Shown here piece after piece: positions 1-8,390 of a stretch of 64,000 bases of DNA; within the stretch, counting starts at the first letter, position 1; each line of letters begins with the position of its first letter. Position numbers and translations under genes: made by a program. The notes beneath the pieces are model-generated. The model saw nothing but the letters and a program-made list of their open reading frames with translations, searched no databases and had not been told where the DNA came from. This DNA is from Paracoccaceae bacterium (GTDB lineage: Bacteria > Pseudomonadota > Alphaproteobacteria > Rhodobacterales > Rhodobacteraceae), in assembly GCA_020630695.1 (NCBI GenBank), contig JAHDIS010000011.1, positions 1-64,000 on the forward strand, in the 5' to 3' direction.

Positions 1-119
1 CGTCAGAAGACCCGGAAGTTGTTGCTGCCCTGCATATTCATGCTGCGGAAGTCAGCGACATGGTCAATCGCGGGATGCACGCGGTTCACGAGAGGATGAT
101 GCAGCGCGACGCGAATTGA
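1..119 (+). CDS. C-terminal end of an unidentified protein (partial)
   Basis: Reading frame 3 is open from the left edge of the window to a TGA at 117-119 and gives about 38 residues ending ERMMQRDAN. The peptide is hydrophilic and helical in character, with several His and Met residues. The beginning lies outside the window, so the family cannot be named. The stop sits about 107 bases before the next gene on the same strand. The frame choice rests only on natural amino-acid composition compared with the other two frames, so confidence is modest. Confidence 0.45.
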   Translation, partial: SEDPEVVAALHIHAAEVSDMVNRGMHAVHERMMQRDAN

Positions 120-226
120 CTTAGTCCAACGGTTGTCGGGCAGCGCTAAACCGGCACGGCGCATAGGACAAAAATTGCCATCGGCCGGTCACACTCCAAA
201 CCAAGTCCCTTGGCAAACAAAGCCGT

Positions 227-841
227 ATGTACTGGTACCGTCGTCTCGAATTGGTTGTTTTGACCTGCATTTTGACTGCCGTTTTTGCGGCTATGTCATC
301 TATTCTTCTGCACGCAGCCTCACCAACGCCGCGCCTTTTGGTCGTGGCCGCGCCGACCACTGTCCTGCGCTACTCGGCAGATGGGATGACCGTTCCCTAC
401 AAGACGCAGAAGGTGTTCGACGATTGGGCTGATGGCCACGATCACATGGGCGCCTTTGCGGCCTCAGCGGGGGGTGCATGGGGCCGAACCACCGGATTTG
501 CGGACATTGGCGTCGCCCGCGACCATGCAGTGGCTCTTTGCCAGAAACACTCGAAAACCCCCTGTTATGTCGTCGCGACCATGGCGCCCGAAGGTTACCA
601 TGCTTATACGGGGCTGGTCGCTTCGTCGGCCTTTAAGGTCGAGCTACTGCGATACATGTCCCAAGAACAGTTTCGCGCCTTGGCGGTTTCCTCCTCCGGT
701 GATTGGGGGCGGGCATGGGGGTACGCTTCGCCCGCCTTGGCAGCAGCAGAAGCGTTAAAACGTTGTCAGGTGGCTCAGCTTGAATCGACGGCGCGCGGAC
801 AGCCAAAGACCGTTTGTCAGCTCGTACGTCTGACGTTCTGA
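227..841 (+). CDS. DUF4189-like exported or membrane-anchored protein with duplicated repeat
   Basis: This 204-residue protein starts with a short basic head and one hydrophobic segment (about residues 8-31), either a signal peptide or an anchor, so the rest is probably periplasmic. Two copies of one module follow. The first, about residues 75-115, contains GAFAAS, WGRTTGFAD and paired Cys around CQKHSKTPC. The second, about residues 145-203, contains RALAVS, WGRAWGYAS and Cys at KRCQ and VCQL. Small aromatic-Gly modules of this kind, with a Cys pair probably forming a disulfide, resemble DUF4189, whose function is unknown. The family assignment is by motif resemblance. No operon partner is evident. 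Confidence 0.7.
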   Translation: MYWYRRLELVVLTCILTAVFAAMSSILLHAASPTPRLLVVAAPTTVLRYSADGMTVPYKTQKVFDDWADGHDHMGAFAASAGGAWGRTTGFADIGVARDHAVALCQKHSKTPCYVVATMAPEGYHAYTGLVASSAFKVELLRYMSQEQFRALAVSSSGDWGRAWGYASPALAAAEALKRCQVAQLESTARGQPKTVCQLVRLTF

Positions 842-887
842 CCGCGCAGTTTCTATGTGGTGCGCGCCCCGTCTGCCAGACATTCCT

Positions 888-1334
888 TTATTCCCACCAT
901 CGATCAATTGTAGCGATGTCATCATCCGACCAGCCAAAATGATGAGCAAACTCATGCACGGTGACATGAGCGACCAACGCCTCCAGATCAACATTTCCAC
1001 GGTTGCGCCATTCATCCAGAATGGGTTCGCGAAACAGCCAAACAGTGTCTGGCAGTGGTGCAGGGTTCGACACACTCTTTTCGGTAATGGGAATGCCATC
1101 GTACAGGCCTGTCAGCTCCAAGGCCTCTGTGATCTGCATTTCTTGAAGAAAGTGTTCCGGGGGCCAGTCTTCAACACGCAGGACAACTGTAGCAGCCAAT
1201 GACTTGAACGGCTCGGGGAACTGCTCCACGGCCGCACGGGCATAGCGTTCAAAGGCTGCAATATCCAATGGTTCAGACAAAGTCAGGAGCACTTCTTCTT
1301 TTTCAAAATACGCAAGCGACAGGTCGAAAAACAA
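888..1334 (-). CDS. Metallopeptidase family protein (mini-zincin, DUF1025-like)
   Basis: This 148-residue protein ends with a zincin signature, HEFAHHFGWSDDD (about residues 127-139). The HExxH histidines and glutamate would bind zinc and activate water, and the following Asp is the usual third ligand position of the minimal zinc-protease family (PF06262-like). The body is acidic and has no signal peptide or membrane segment, so it is probably cytoplasmic. Length and motif placement near the C-terminus match the family, whose physiological substrates are mostly unknown. The start is uncertain, because the first ATG may lie upstream of the true start. The gene converges on the upstream plus-strand DUF4189-like gene. 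Confidence 0.8.
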   Translation of the reverse strand: MFFDLSLAYFEKEEVLLTLSEPLDIAAFERYARAAVEQFPEPFKSLAATVVLRVEDWPPEHFLQEMQITEALELTGLYDGIPITEKSVSNPAPLPDTVWLFREPILDEWRNRGNVDLEALVAHVTVHEFAHHFGWSDDDIATIDRWWE

Positions 1335-1373
1335 TCATGCGCCTGACGGTCGGTGCAAGGCTGAAAAACGCGA

Positions 1374-1402
1374 AAAGGGCGCGGCCGTTAGGCCGCGCCC
1401 CA
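1374..1402 (-). terminator. Rho-independent terminator of the metallo-hydrolase gene
   Basis: A perfect 10-bp GC-rich stem (1377-1386 pairing with 1391-1400) with a 4-base loop is followed on the minus strand by a T-rich stretch. It lies 34 bases after the stop of the minus-strand hydrolase gene and before the metallopeptidase start. Confidence 0.8.
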
Positions 1403-1433
1403 CGGGCGACGTGCACAGCACGGCGCAATCTGT

Positions 1434-2360
1434 TTACAGCATCAACTGATAGCTGTGTGGGACATAATGGAACCCGTCACCACGCGTTTCAACATAGCCA
1501 AGGGCCGGAAAGGGCATGTGGTATCCGATAAATGGAACGCCATCAGCGGCGAGCATGCCCAGAACCTTGCGGCGGGACGCAGCAGCGGCGGCTTTGTCAG
1601 CATCAAAGCGCACTTCCCAGTCCGGGTAGGCCAGTGACCAGACGTGGTGATTGGCCAGATCGGCGATCAGCACCAGTTGCTTGCCTTCGCTTTCGATCAT
1701 GTAGGTCATATGTCCGGGCGTGTGACCAAAAGCGGCCATGCCGGTGATCCCCGATGTGACGGACCCGCCGTCGCCGATAAACGTCATCTTTTCGGCGAGC
1801 GGCTTGACCATACCGTCAAAGCGTTCGTTGCCTGCCGCCGCCCAGTGGTCATATTCAGCCTGCCCGGTGACATAGGCGGCGTTGCCAAATGTTGGCGCGC
1901 CCTCGTTCATGAGTCCGCCAATATGATCGCCGTGCATATGGGTCAGAACGACATGGGTCACTTGATCTGCCGAATAGCCGGCCGCCTCTACAGCGGCGGT
2001 AATTCCTTTGGCATTCAGCCCTGTGTCAAAGAGGATCAGCTCTGAACCGGTGTTGATCAAAGTGGGCGTGAAAAAGAACTGGGCCTTGTCGACTGGCAGA
2101 TGCGCGGCGTTTGACACTTCGGAAAACTCCTCGGCGGAGACGTTCATGCCAAAGATACTCTGTGGTTCTTCGCGGGTCGCTGTACCGGCCAAAAGCGTGC
2201 TGACTTCCATACCGCCCAGCATGAACCGGTTGACCCGCGGAACCTGCGCGCCCTGCATGGGTGCTGCATGGCCGCCTGCCTTCAGCGCGGTTGATGCGAA
2301 AGGGATGGCTGCGGCCCCGGCCAAAGCAGCGCGACGGGTCATTTTCAAAGCGTTGGTCAT
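1434..2360 (-). CDS. Tat-exported MBL-fold metallo-hydrolase
   Basis: This 308-residue enzyme begins with a twin-arginine signal (MTRRAALAG, Arg 9-10) and a hydrophobic stretch to about residue 28, so it should be folded with its metals and exported to the periplasm. The dinuclear metal motif HMHGDH at residues 141-146 defines the metallo-beta-lactamase fold. Later His residues in FGHTPGHM and the Asp in IADLANH complete the usual metal set. The arrangement resembles quorum-quenching lactonase and methyl-parathion-hydrolase-like members, but the substrate cannot be read from sequence. The chosen start has a GGAGG site six bases upstream. An in-frame ATG 27 bases earlier lacks one. Confidence 0.88.
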   Translation of the reverse strand: MTNALKMTRRAALAGAAAIPFASTALKAGGHAAPMQGAQVPRVNRFMLGGMEVSTLLAGTATREEPQSIFGMNVSAEEFSEVSNAAHLPVDKAQFFFTPTLINTGSELILFDTGLNAKGITAAVEAAGYSADQVTHVVLTHMHGDHIGGLMNEGAPTFGNAAYVTGQAEYDHWAAAGNERFDGMVKPLAEKMTFIGDGGSVTSGITGMAAFGHTPGHMTYMIESEGKQLVLIADLANHHVWSLAYPDWEVRFDADKAAAAASRRKVLGMLAADGVPFIGYHMPFPALGYVETRGDGFHYVPHSYQLML

Positions 2361-2464
2361 GATGTTCCTCCGAATACAATGTCGCACAACCTAGGGTGAT
2401 GGAACTGCGTGGCCAGTAAGGCCGGCACCAGATCGCGTGAATGTGTCGGCGTGTGAGTTTACGG

Positions 2465-2998
2465 TCAGGAGTGCTCGGTCAGGGGGAAAAGACCAATCGC
2501 TTCGTAAATCGCGCCTTCGGGCTGCAGTATGGATTCGAACAAGCCAAATCGGGACGCTTTGAATGTGTCGGTTTTGGCGCCTCTGAGTGCCGTATGGAAC
2601 GGGCCGGTATCTGCCCGTCCCGGTAGCCGAGCCAAGGTCACATGCGGGCGAAAACGCCGACGTGCCAGCGGCAGGCCAACGCCGTGCATACGCGAGCGCA
2701 CCCGGTCATGCAGCATGGTCAAACCAGGCCCGCCGTCTGCACCCAGCGCAACCACCTGCCCATGTTTGCCGCCAAATATCTGCACTCCGGCAAGCGTCAA
2801 AGGTATTGGTTCATGCTGGATCGAACTCAACCCATCCAAAATGGTGTCACAATCCTGCAAGCTCGCATCGCCGACGAAGGCCAAAGTGAGATGCAGGTTG
2901 TCCTCTGGCGTCAGACGACTGGGCGGCATGGCGGATTGGATTTGAACAATTTGATCGATTGCCTCGTCAGGAAGGCACAGGGCAATGAAGACTCGCAT
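2465..2998 (-). CDS. thpR: RNA 2',3'-cyclic phosphodiesterase (2H phosphoesterase)
   Basis: This 177-residue protein carries the two HxTx motifs of the 2H superfamily, HLTL at residue 36 and HVTL at residue 119, which form the active site for opening 2',3'-cyclic phosphates on RNA ends. Total length and motif spacing fit ThpR (LigT). The protein is cytoplasmic. The start MRVFIALCLP was chosen because the family begins right at this strand. An upstream in-frame ATG would add 53 atypical residues running into the gltX control region. It is divergent from gltX, with 114 bases between the starts. Confidence 0.92.
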   Translation of the reverse strand: MRVFIALCLPDEAIDQIVQIQSAMPPSRLTPEDNLHLTLAFVGDASLQDCDTILDGLSSIQHEPIPLTLAGVQIFGGKHGQVVALGADGGPGLTMLHDRVRSRMHGVGLPLARRRFRPHVTLARLPGRADTGPFHTALRGAKTDTFKASRFGLFESILQPEGAIYEAIGLFPLTEHS

Positions 2999-3112
2999 GG
3001 CCCGACCCTGCCAGAGCTTTGCAATCATATCCAGAAGGCAGCCAGACAGGCATGGCGGATATGGACAAACCGGCCTGCTTGTGAAAACAGGCACAGCCAA
3101 GGAGACCCGTCC

Positions 3113-4438
3113 ATGACTGTCACACGTTTCGCGCCTTCGCCGACCGGATACATCCACGTTGGCAACCTGCGCACCGCATTATTCAACCATCTCATCGCCC
3201 GCAAATCGGGCGGTACCTTTATCCTGCGGATCGACGACACAGATCCCGAACGCAGCAAGGAAGAATATGTTGATGCGATCAAGCAGGACCTTGAGTGGCT
3301 CGGCCTGACTTGGGATCGGGTGGAGCGCCAGTCCGAACGTCTGGACCGATATGCGGACGCGGCAGACAAACTGCGCGGGATGGATCGGTTCTATGAGGCC
3401 TTTGAAACGCCGACGGAACTGGATCTCAAGCGTAAGAAGTTGCTGAACATGGGCAAGCCGCCGGTCTACGATCGCGCGGCTCTTGCGCTGAGCGAAGAAG
3501 AAAAGTCCAAGCTGCGTGACGAGCGGGGTGACGGCGTCTGGCGTTTCAAGCTCGATCAAGAGCGCATTGAGTGGAGCGACGGAATTCTGGGCGATGTTTC
3601 GATCGATGCCGCATCGGTTTCAGATCCGGTCTTGATCCGGGCAGATGGTCAGGTGCTCTACACGCTGGCCTCTGTTGTGGATGACACCGACATGGGCGTG
3701 ACCCATGTGGTGCGCGGCAATGACCACGTGACAAACACCGCCACACAAATCCAGATGATCCGTGCATTGGGTGCTGAACCGCCAAGCTTTGCACACCATT
3801 CGCTTTTGACGGGTCCGCAGGGTGAATCACTGTCAAAGCGGCTTGGGACACTGGCTCTGCGCGATTTGCGGGAACAGGGTGTCGAGCCCGAAGCGTTGTT
3901 GTCCTTGATGGCGCGGCTTGGGTCCAGCCAACCGATCGAATTGCGTATGACGCTTGATGAAATCGCAGATGGCTTTGAGCTTGAGCAGTTCGGCTCGGCC
4001 CCAACGAAATTCGATGTGCAGGATCTGTTTCCGCTGACCGCGCGCAAGCTTCATGCGATGCCGTTTGACCAGATGGCCGATGACGTTGCTGCCTTGGGTG
4101 TGCCGGATGAACAGGCAGAGCTGTTCTGGCAAATTTGCCGCGAAAACATCACGACACGGGCCGATCTAGCTCCGTGGTGGGACATGTTCCGCAATGGCGC
4201 GGACCCGTTGGTGGATGACGAAGACAAGGAATTCGTGGCGCAGGCGATCTCGATGCTGCCAGAGCCTCCGTACAACGCAGACACTTGGTCAGAATGGACT
4301 GGCGCGGTCAAAGAAGCGACGGGCCGCAAGGGCAAAGGCCTGTTCATGCCGCTGCGCAAAGCAGTGACCGGGCGCCAACGCGGGCCTGAAATGGCTGATG
4401 TGATGCAGTTGTTGCAAACCAAGCCAAGAGAGGCCTGA
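3113..4438 (+). CDS. gltX: Glutamate--tRNA ligase
   Basis: This class I aminoacyl-tRNA synthetase of 441 residues attaches glutamate to tRNA. The first signature is in the form PSPTGYIHVGNLRTA, where HVGN (residues 15-18) replaces HIGH. The KMSKS-type loop is ESLSKR at about 238-243. The catalytic Rossmann half is followed by a helical anticodon-binding half. At 441 residues it is the shorter of the GltX types that Rhodobacterales often carry in two copies. The start is fixed by GGAG eight bases before ATG. An open frame continues upstream, antisense to thpR, but lacks family similarity. The MATE gene follows four bases after the stop. Confidence 0.96.
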   Translation: MTVTRFAPSPTGYIHVGNLRTALFNHLIARKSGGTFILRIDDTDPERSKEEYVDAIKQDLEWLGLTWDRVERQSERLDRYADAADKLRGMDRFYEAFETPTELDLKRKKLLNMGKPPVYDRAALALSEEEKSKLRDERGDGVWRFKLDQERIEWSDGILGDVSIDAASVSDPVLIRADGQVLYTLASVVDDTDMGVTHVVRGNDHVTNTATQIQMIRALGAEPPSFAHHSLLTGPQGESLSKRLGTLALRDLREQGVEPEALLSLMARLGSSQPIELRMTLDEIADGFELEQFGSAPTKFDVQDLFPLTARKLHAMPFDQMADDVAALGVPDEQAELFWQICRENITTRADLAPWWDMFRNGADPLVDDEDKEFVAQAISMLPEPPYNADTWSEWTGAVKEATGRKGKGLFMPLRKAVTGRQRGPEMADVMQLLQTKPREA

Positions 4439-4442
4439 TCAA

Positions 4443-5831
4443 ATGGCGGAGCAGGCAAAATTTCTGACCGGAAACCTGTTTCGCCATGTTGCCGTGATGT
4501 CGCTGACGGCGTCGATTGGCCTGATGGCTGTCTTCGCGGTGGACTTCATCGACATGATCTTCATCTCGATGTTGGGCAAGGCGGAATTGGCCGCCGCCGT
4601 TGGTTATGCCGGGACAATCCTGTTTTTCACGACTTCATTCGGGATCGGTATGGCGATCGCCGCTGGTGCTCTGGTGGCCCGCACTCTTGGGCAGGGCGAC
4701 GAGGAAAGCGCACGGATCAAATCAGGCCACGCCTTGATCCTTGGCTTTTTGTTTGGCGCAGTGTTCGCCGCAGGGGTTTGGTCTATCCTGCCCGAGCTTG
4801 TCGGCCTAATGGGCGCCGAGGGTGACATTGCCGACCTGGCAGTCGGATACCTGCAAATTATTGTTCCGACGCTGCCGTTTCTGATGATCGGGATGATGGG
4901 GGGCGCGATTCTGCGCGCACATGGGGACGCACAGCGCGCCATGATGGCGACTATCTACGGCGGGGTAACCAATGCCGTTCTTGACCCGATCCTGATCTTC
5001 GGTCTGGACTTGGAATTGACGGGGGCGGCGCTTGCATCTGTTGCGGCGCGACTGGTCATTGCAGGCACATCCCTGTTGCCGTTGATCAAGCACTATGGCG
5101 GATTTGCCCGCCCGTCGTTTATCGGGCTGATGGCCGATTTGCCGCCGACCTTTGCCATCGCGTTTCCCGCAATCCTGACGCAGTTGGCAACGCCCGTCGG
5201 GCAAGCGTTTGTGACACGATCCATGGCCGATTTTGGCGAAGCAGCGGTTGCGGGCATGGCGATTGTCGGACGCCTGACGCCGCTTGCGTTTGGTGTGATT
5301 TTCGCGCTGTCGGGCGCAGTGGGCCCGATCATCGGGCAGAACTACGGGGCCGGAAATTTTGACCGGGTGCGTGGGGCCTTCAAGGCCGCGGTCTTATTCG
5401 TAGGATTGTTTGTCGCTGCGATGACCGCATTGCTGTTTGTCTTGCGTGCTCCGATTGCAGCGCTGTTCGATGCGGACGGCATAACGCGCGATCTGGTGTT
5501 CCTGTTCTGCGGGCCACTGGCCTTGGCGTTCTTTTTCAACGGCGTCATTTTCGTAACGAATGCCGCGTTCAACAACCTTGGCCATCCGTTCAAGTCGACG
5601 CTGATCAACTGGGGCCGCCATACGTTGGGGACTATTCCATTTGTTCTGGTTGGCGCTGCCATGTTTGGAGCACCCGGTGTCTTGATCGGACAGGCCATTG
5701 GTGGCGTGATTTTTGCCGGGGTTGCATGGATCGCTTTGAGACGTGTGCTTGAAGAAGGCGGCGCACCCGTTGAGCGTGAACCGTTCCAGCGTCAGGCGCG
5801 GCTTTTGTCATTGCTGATGCATCGCCGTTAG
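4443..5831 (+). CDS. MATE family multidrug/solute efflux protein
   Basis: This 462-residue integral inner-membrane protein has about twelve hydrophobic segments in two similar halves, as in MATE (NorM/DinF-type) cation-coupled exporters. Recognisable segments include the first helices with an Asp pair near residues 30-34, and the second-half stretch GPIIGQNYGAG, a typical MATE loop. It starts four bases after gltX and probably shares its transcript, but this does not reveal the substrate. It converges on the gamma-glutamylcyclotransferase gene with only four bases between stops, so no separate terminator fits there. Confidence 0.93.
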   Translation: MAEQAKFLTGNLFRHVAVMSLTASIGLMAVFAVDFIDMIFISMLGKAELAAAVGYAGTILFFTTSFGIGMAIAAGALVARTLGQGDEESARIKSGHALILGFLFGAVFAAGVWSILPELVGLMGAEGDIADLAVGYLQIIVPTLPFLMIGMMGGAILRAHGDAQRAMMATIYGGVTNAVLDPILIFGLDLELTGAALASVAARLVIAGTSLLPLIKHYGGFARPSFIGLMADLPPTFAIAFPAILTQLATPVGQAFVTRSMADFGEAAVAGMAIVGRLTPLAFGVIFALSGAVGPIIGQNYGAGNFDRVRGAFKAAVLFVGLFVAAMTALLFVLRAPIAALFDADGITRDLVFLFCGPLALAFFFNGVIFVTNAAFNNLGHPFKSTLINWGRHTLGTIPFVLVGAAMFGAPGVLIGQAIGGVIFAGVAWIALRRVLEEGGAPVEREPFQRQARLLSLLMHRR

Positions 5832-5835
5832 CGGC

Positions 5836-6402
5836 TCAGTCTGGCAATACCATACATCCAAGATTGCGCAGGCCGGTGTCGACGATGGATCGTTCGGCAT
5901 CTGTCAGCCTTTGTGCCCTTGGATACCGGGGACTGTCGCGGTCATCCAAAATCGGCGCTTCCCAGCCAATGGTCGTTTCAAAAAAGTGGGTGGCTCCGTC
6001 TTTCCCGAATTCGGCCAGATATCCCTGAATCACCACGTCGAGATACGACAGAAGAACGGGATGCTCAGCACTGGGCATAAGGATGCGCTCAGGCGCGATG
6101 GCGTAGACAGCAATCTGTTCTGCGTCATCCGCGTTGTGGATCACGGCACTTTGGACTGAATGGCGGTTGTACGCCGCTTCGCGGATGTCGAGTGCTGCCC
6201 AACTGTCGCCGGGCACTGGTGCAATCAGGCCTTTGATCGTGCAACCCGCATCCGGAATTGCCGTCAGATAGGCAACCTTTCTTTCTGCTGTAGCACGCCA
6301 TGCCCGCCGCCATCCGCTGAGCGTGGCCGGATGCGCTGGATCAAACCCATGGGTCAGCCGATTCACCAGTGACCCGTACCCAAAGAAAAATGCGTCCTTC
6401 AT
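5836..6402 (-). CDS. Gamma-glutamylcyclotransferase family protein
   Basis: This 188-residue protein opens with FFGYGSL, the YGSL nucleotide-like loop that starts the gamma-glutamylcyclotransferase fold. Family members release 5-oxoproline from gamma-glutamyl peptides, and ChaC-type members act on glutathione. The catalytic acid is expected in the middle of the domain, where Glu and Asp residues are present (for example REAAYNR). No signal peptide is present. It is divergent from the NsrR-like regulator, and the FNR-type box lies between the two starts, so co-regulation by oxygen or nitric oxide is possible. The exact substrate remains open. Confidence 0.82.
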   Translation of the reverse strand: MKDAFFFGYGSLVNRLTHGFDPAHPATLSGWRRAWRATAERKVAYLTAIPDAGCTIKGLIAPVPGDSWAALDIREAAYNRHSVQSAVIHNADDAEQIAVYAIAPERILMPSAEHPVLLSYLDVVIQGYLAEFGKDGATHFFETTIGWEAPILDDRDSPRYPRAQRLTDAERSIVDTGLRNLGCMVLPD

Positions 6403-6422
6403 TCGGCAATGATTAATCGGAA

Positions 6423-6436
6423 TTGATGTATATCAA
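6423..6436. promoter_or_regulatory. FNR/FnrL/Dnr-type binding site
   Basis: TTGAT-N4-ATCAA is a perfect match to the FNR-family consensus half-sites. It is centred in the divergent region between the gamma-glutamylcyclotransferase and NsrR-like genes, about 55 bases before the regulator's GTG start. In Rhodobacterales this box is used by FnrL or by NO-sensing Dnr/Nnr proteins. Confidence 0.75.
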
Positions 6437-6490
6437 AGGCAATTTCTGGATAAGCGGGCACCCTCAGGTCGATCAAAATGGAGAATCGGC

Positions 6491-6967
6491 GTGCGCGTAA
6501 CAAAGCGAACCAACATAGCAATGCGAGTTCTTATGTACTGTGCTGCCAATCCCGGGCGGCTCGTGACCAAGCATGAGATTGCCGAACGCTGCAATGCGTC
6601 TGAGAATCACCTGGCTCAGGTCATCAATCAGCTTGCCCAACTGGGCTATCTTCATACCCAGAGAGGCCGCAACGGGGGCTTGGAACTGGGGCGCCCATCT
6701 ACTGAGATCGTGATCGGTGACATATTCCGCGCGTTGGAAGCACCAGTGCCTTTGGCCGAATGCTTTGCGGACGTGGACAACACCTGCCCGTTGACGGAAG
6801 CGTGCCGTCTGCGCACGGCTCTGACAGATGCGGCCAATGCGTTTTACAAGACGCTCGACCCCATCACTCTGGATGCTCTGGTTTGTGACAATGCGGCTCT
6901 GATGGATATTCTGCACCCGGAAGGAAGCTGTGGCGGTATACCGGTGAATACCGTTCTTGCGTCCTAG
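6491..6967 (+). CDS. Rrf2-family Fe-S regulator, NsrR-like
   Basis: This 158-residue Rrf2 protein has an N-terminal winged helix (residues 1-65) and three conserved cysteines, Cys91, Cys99 and Cys105, in CFADVDNTCPLTEAC. They can hold an iron-sulfur cluster. The NTCPLTEACRLR segment resembles the nitric-oxide sensor NsrR more than IscR. The start is a GTG with GAGAA upstream. The perfect FNR-type box in its promoter fits a role in low-oxygen or nitrosative-stress control. Its targets are not evident in the window, since no nor, hmp or nir genes are present. NsrR is therefore a likely but unproven name. Confidence 0.85.
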   Translation: MRVTKRTNIAMRVLMYCAANPGRLVTKHEIAERCNASENHLAQVINQLAQLGYLHTQRGRNGGLELGRPSTEIVIGDIFRALEAPVPLAECFADVDNTCPLTEACRLRTALTDAANAFYKTLDPITLDALVCDNAALMDILHPEGSCGGIPVNTVLAS

Positions 6968-7000
6968 GCTCTTTGGGGCTATCGTTTCGCCACCATCCCT

Positions 7001-7073
7001 GTGGGAGAACCGGCTCGGCCGGTGCCGAAGGAGCAACCGCCCCGGAAACTCTCAGGCGCAAGGACCGCAGGGA
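7001..7073 (+). ncRNA. Glycine riboswitch, first aptamer
   Basis: The segment has the conserved glycine-aptamer blocks in order: GGGAGA, GCCGAAGGAGCAA, CUCUCAGGC and AAGGAC. It is the first of two adjacent copies directly upstream of gcvT, the standard tandem layout in bacterial glycine cleavage operons. Confidence 0.9.
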
Positions 7074-7080
7074 ACAGATA

Positions 7081-7150
7081 CTCTGGAGAGAGGCGCTGAT
7101 GCGTCCGCCGAAGGGATAGCGATCTCAGGCAAACGGACAGAGGGGGCATG
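7081..7150 (+). ncRNA. Glycine riboswitch, second aptamer
   Basis: The second copy repeats the conserved blocks GGAGAGAGGCGC, CGCCGAAGGGAUAGC, AUCUCAGGC and AAACGGACAGAGG. Together with the first aptamer it would bind two glycines and turn on gcvTHP when glycine is plentiful. Confidence 0.9.
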
Positions 7151-7202
7151 TGCGGTGCGGGCTTGACCCGAACCATATATGCCCGAGCCATGCCAAATCA
7201 GC

Positions 7203-7238
7203 GCGGCCGGGAGAAGACAGACCCGGGAGGCCCCCATG
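7203..7238 (+). promoter_or_regulatory. Riboswitch expression platform masking the gcvT ribosome-binding site
   Basis: CCGGG at 7207-7211 can pair with CCCGG at 7222-7226, which overlaps the GGGAGG ribosome-binding site (7225-7230) before the gcvT ATG at 7236. No U-run terminator is present between aptamer and start, so control of translation initiation is the more likely mechanism. This is inferred from pairing by eye. Confidence 0.5.
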
Positions 7239-8372
7239 GCCGAAGAAGAAGACGCTGGTGCGCTGAAAAAAACAGTATTGAACGAATTGCACCTTGAACT
7301 GGGTGCCAAGATGGTGCCGTTCGCGGGCTATGAGATGCCCGTGCAATATCCGCTTGGGGTGTTGAAGGAACATCTGCATTGCCGCGCGTCCGCGGGCTTG
7401 TTTGACGTTAGCCACATGGGGCAAGTGATCCTGCGGGGCCCCGATGTTTCTGCAGCATTGGAAACGCTGGTTCCTGTGGACGTGTGCGGTTTGCCAGACG
7501 GTCGTCAACGCTACGGCTTCTTCACCAACGAAGCCGGTGGCATCGAGGACGACCTGATGATTGCGAACAGAGGCGATCATTTGTTCGTTGTCGTCAACGC
7601 AGCCTGCAAGCACGCGGATGTGGCCCGTATGCGCGCTGCGCTTGAACCCAAAGGCATTACGGTAAAGCTTCTGGAAAACCGCGCCTTGCTGGCACTTCAA
7701 GGCACAGCCGCCGAAGACGTTCTCGCCCAACATTGCCCGGCAGTTCGTGACATGCGCTTCATGGATGTCGCAACGCTTCCTATTGCAGGGGCGGAATGCT
7801 GGGTGTCCCGTTCAGGCTATACCGGTGAAGACGGTTTTGAGATTTCGGTGCCGAACGCGGCTGCCATGGATCTTGCACGCGCATTGCTGGGCGAGGAAGC
7901 CGTTGAGCCGATCGGTTTGGGTGCGCGGGACAGCCTTCGGCTGGAAGGTGGCCTGTGCCTGTACGGACATGACATCGACGCACAGACCACCCCGATTGCC
8001 GCTGGATTGAACTGGGCCATCCAGAAAGTGCGCCGGACTGATGGTGCTCGGGCAGGCGGGTTTCCCGGCTCTGATACGATCCTGGCTGAACTGGCGGAAC
8101 CGCCAGCCATGAAGCGGGTTGGCCTGCGGCCAGAGGGTCGGGCGCCTATGCGCGAAGGCACGGAAATCTTTGACTTGCCCGAGGGTGGGGCGGCCATTGG
8201 CCGGATTACATCGGGCGGTTTTGGGCCGTCCGTCGGCGGGCCCGTGGCGATGGGATACGTCCCTCGGAATCTTTCAGAAAATGGTACGGCGCTTTGGGGC
8301 GAAGTACGCGGCAAACGCATGCCGGTCACAGTTGCAGCGCTGCCTTTTGTGGCAGCTGGGTTCAAACGATAA
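7236..8372 (+). CDS. gcvT: Glycine cleavage system T protein (aminomethyltransferase)
   Basis: This 378-residue protein is the tetrahydrofolate-dependent aminomethyltransferase. It takes the aminomethyl group from the lipoyl arm of GcvH and makes methylene-THF and ammonia. The N-terminal stretch (HLELGAKMVPFAGYEMPVQYP) and the middle GYTGEDGFEI motif are diagnostic. Length matches the family. The start MAEEEDAG was chosen for the GGGAGG site five bases upstream, inside the riboswitch platform. An in-frame ATG at 7179 lies in the leader RNA. It is the first gene of gcvT-gcvH-gcvP. Confidence 0.96.
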   Translation: MAEEEDAGALKKTVLNELHLELGAKMVPFAGYEMPVQYPLGVLKEHLHCRASAGLFDVSHMGQVILRGPDVSAALETLVPVDVCGLPDGRQRYGFFTNEAGGIEDDLMIANRGDHLFVVVNAACKHADVARMRAALEPKGITVKLLENRALLALQGTAAEDVLAQHCPAVRDMRFMDVATLPIAGAECWVSRSGYTGEDGFEISVPNAAAMDLARALLGEEAVEPIGLGARDSLRLEGGLCLYGHDIDAQTTPIAAGLNWAIQKVRRTDGARAGGFPGSDTILAELAEPPAMKRVGLRPEGRAPMREGTEIFDLPEGGAAIGRITSGGFGPSVGGPVAMGYVPRNLSENGTALWGEVRGKRMPVTVAALPFVAAGFKR

Positions 8373-8390
8373 ATCTCAGGGAGAATGAAC

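Noticed and set aside
2642-3112. Upstream extension of the gltX open frame by 157 codons
   Set aside because: The extension is antisense to thpR, has no synthetase similarity, and the ATG at 3113 has its own ribosome-binding site and the expected first motif.
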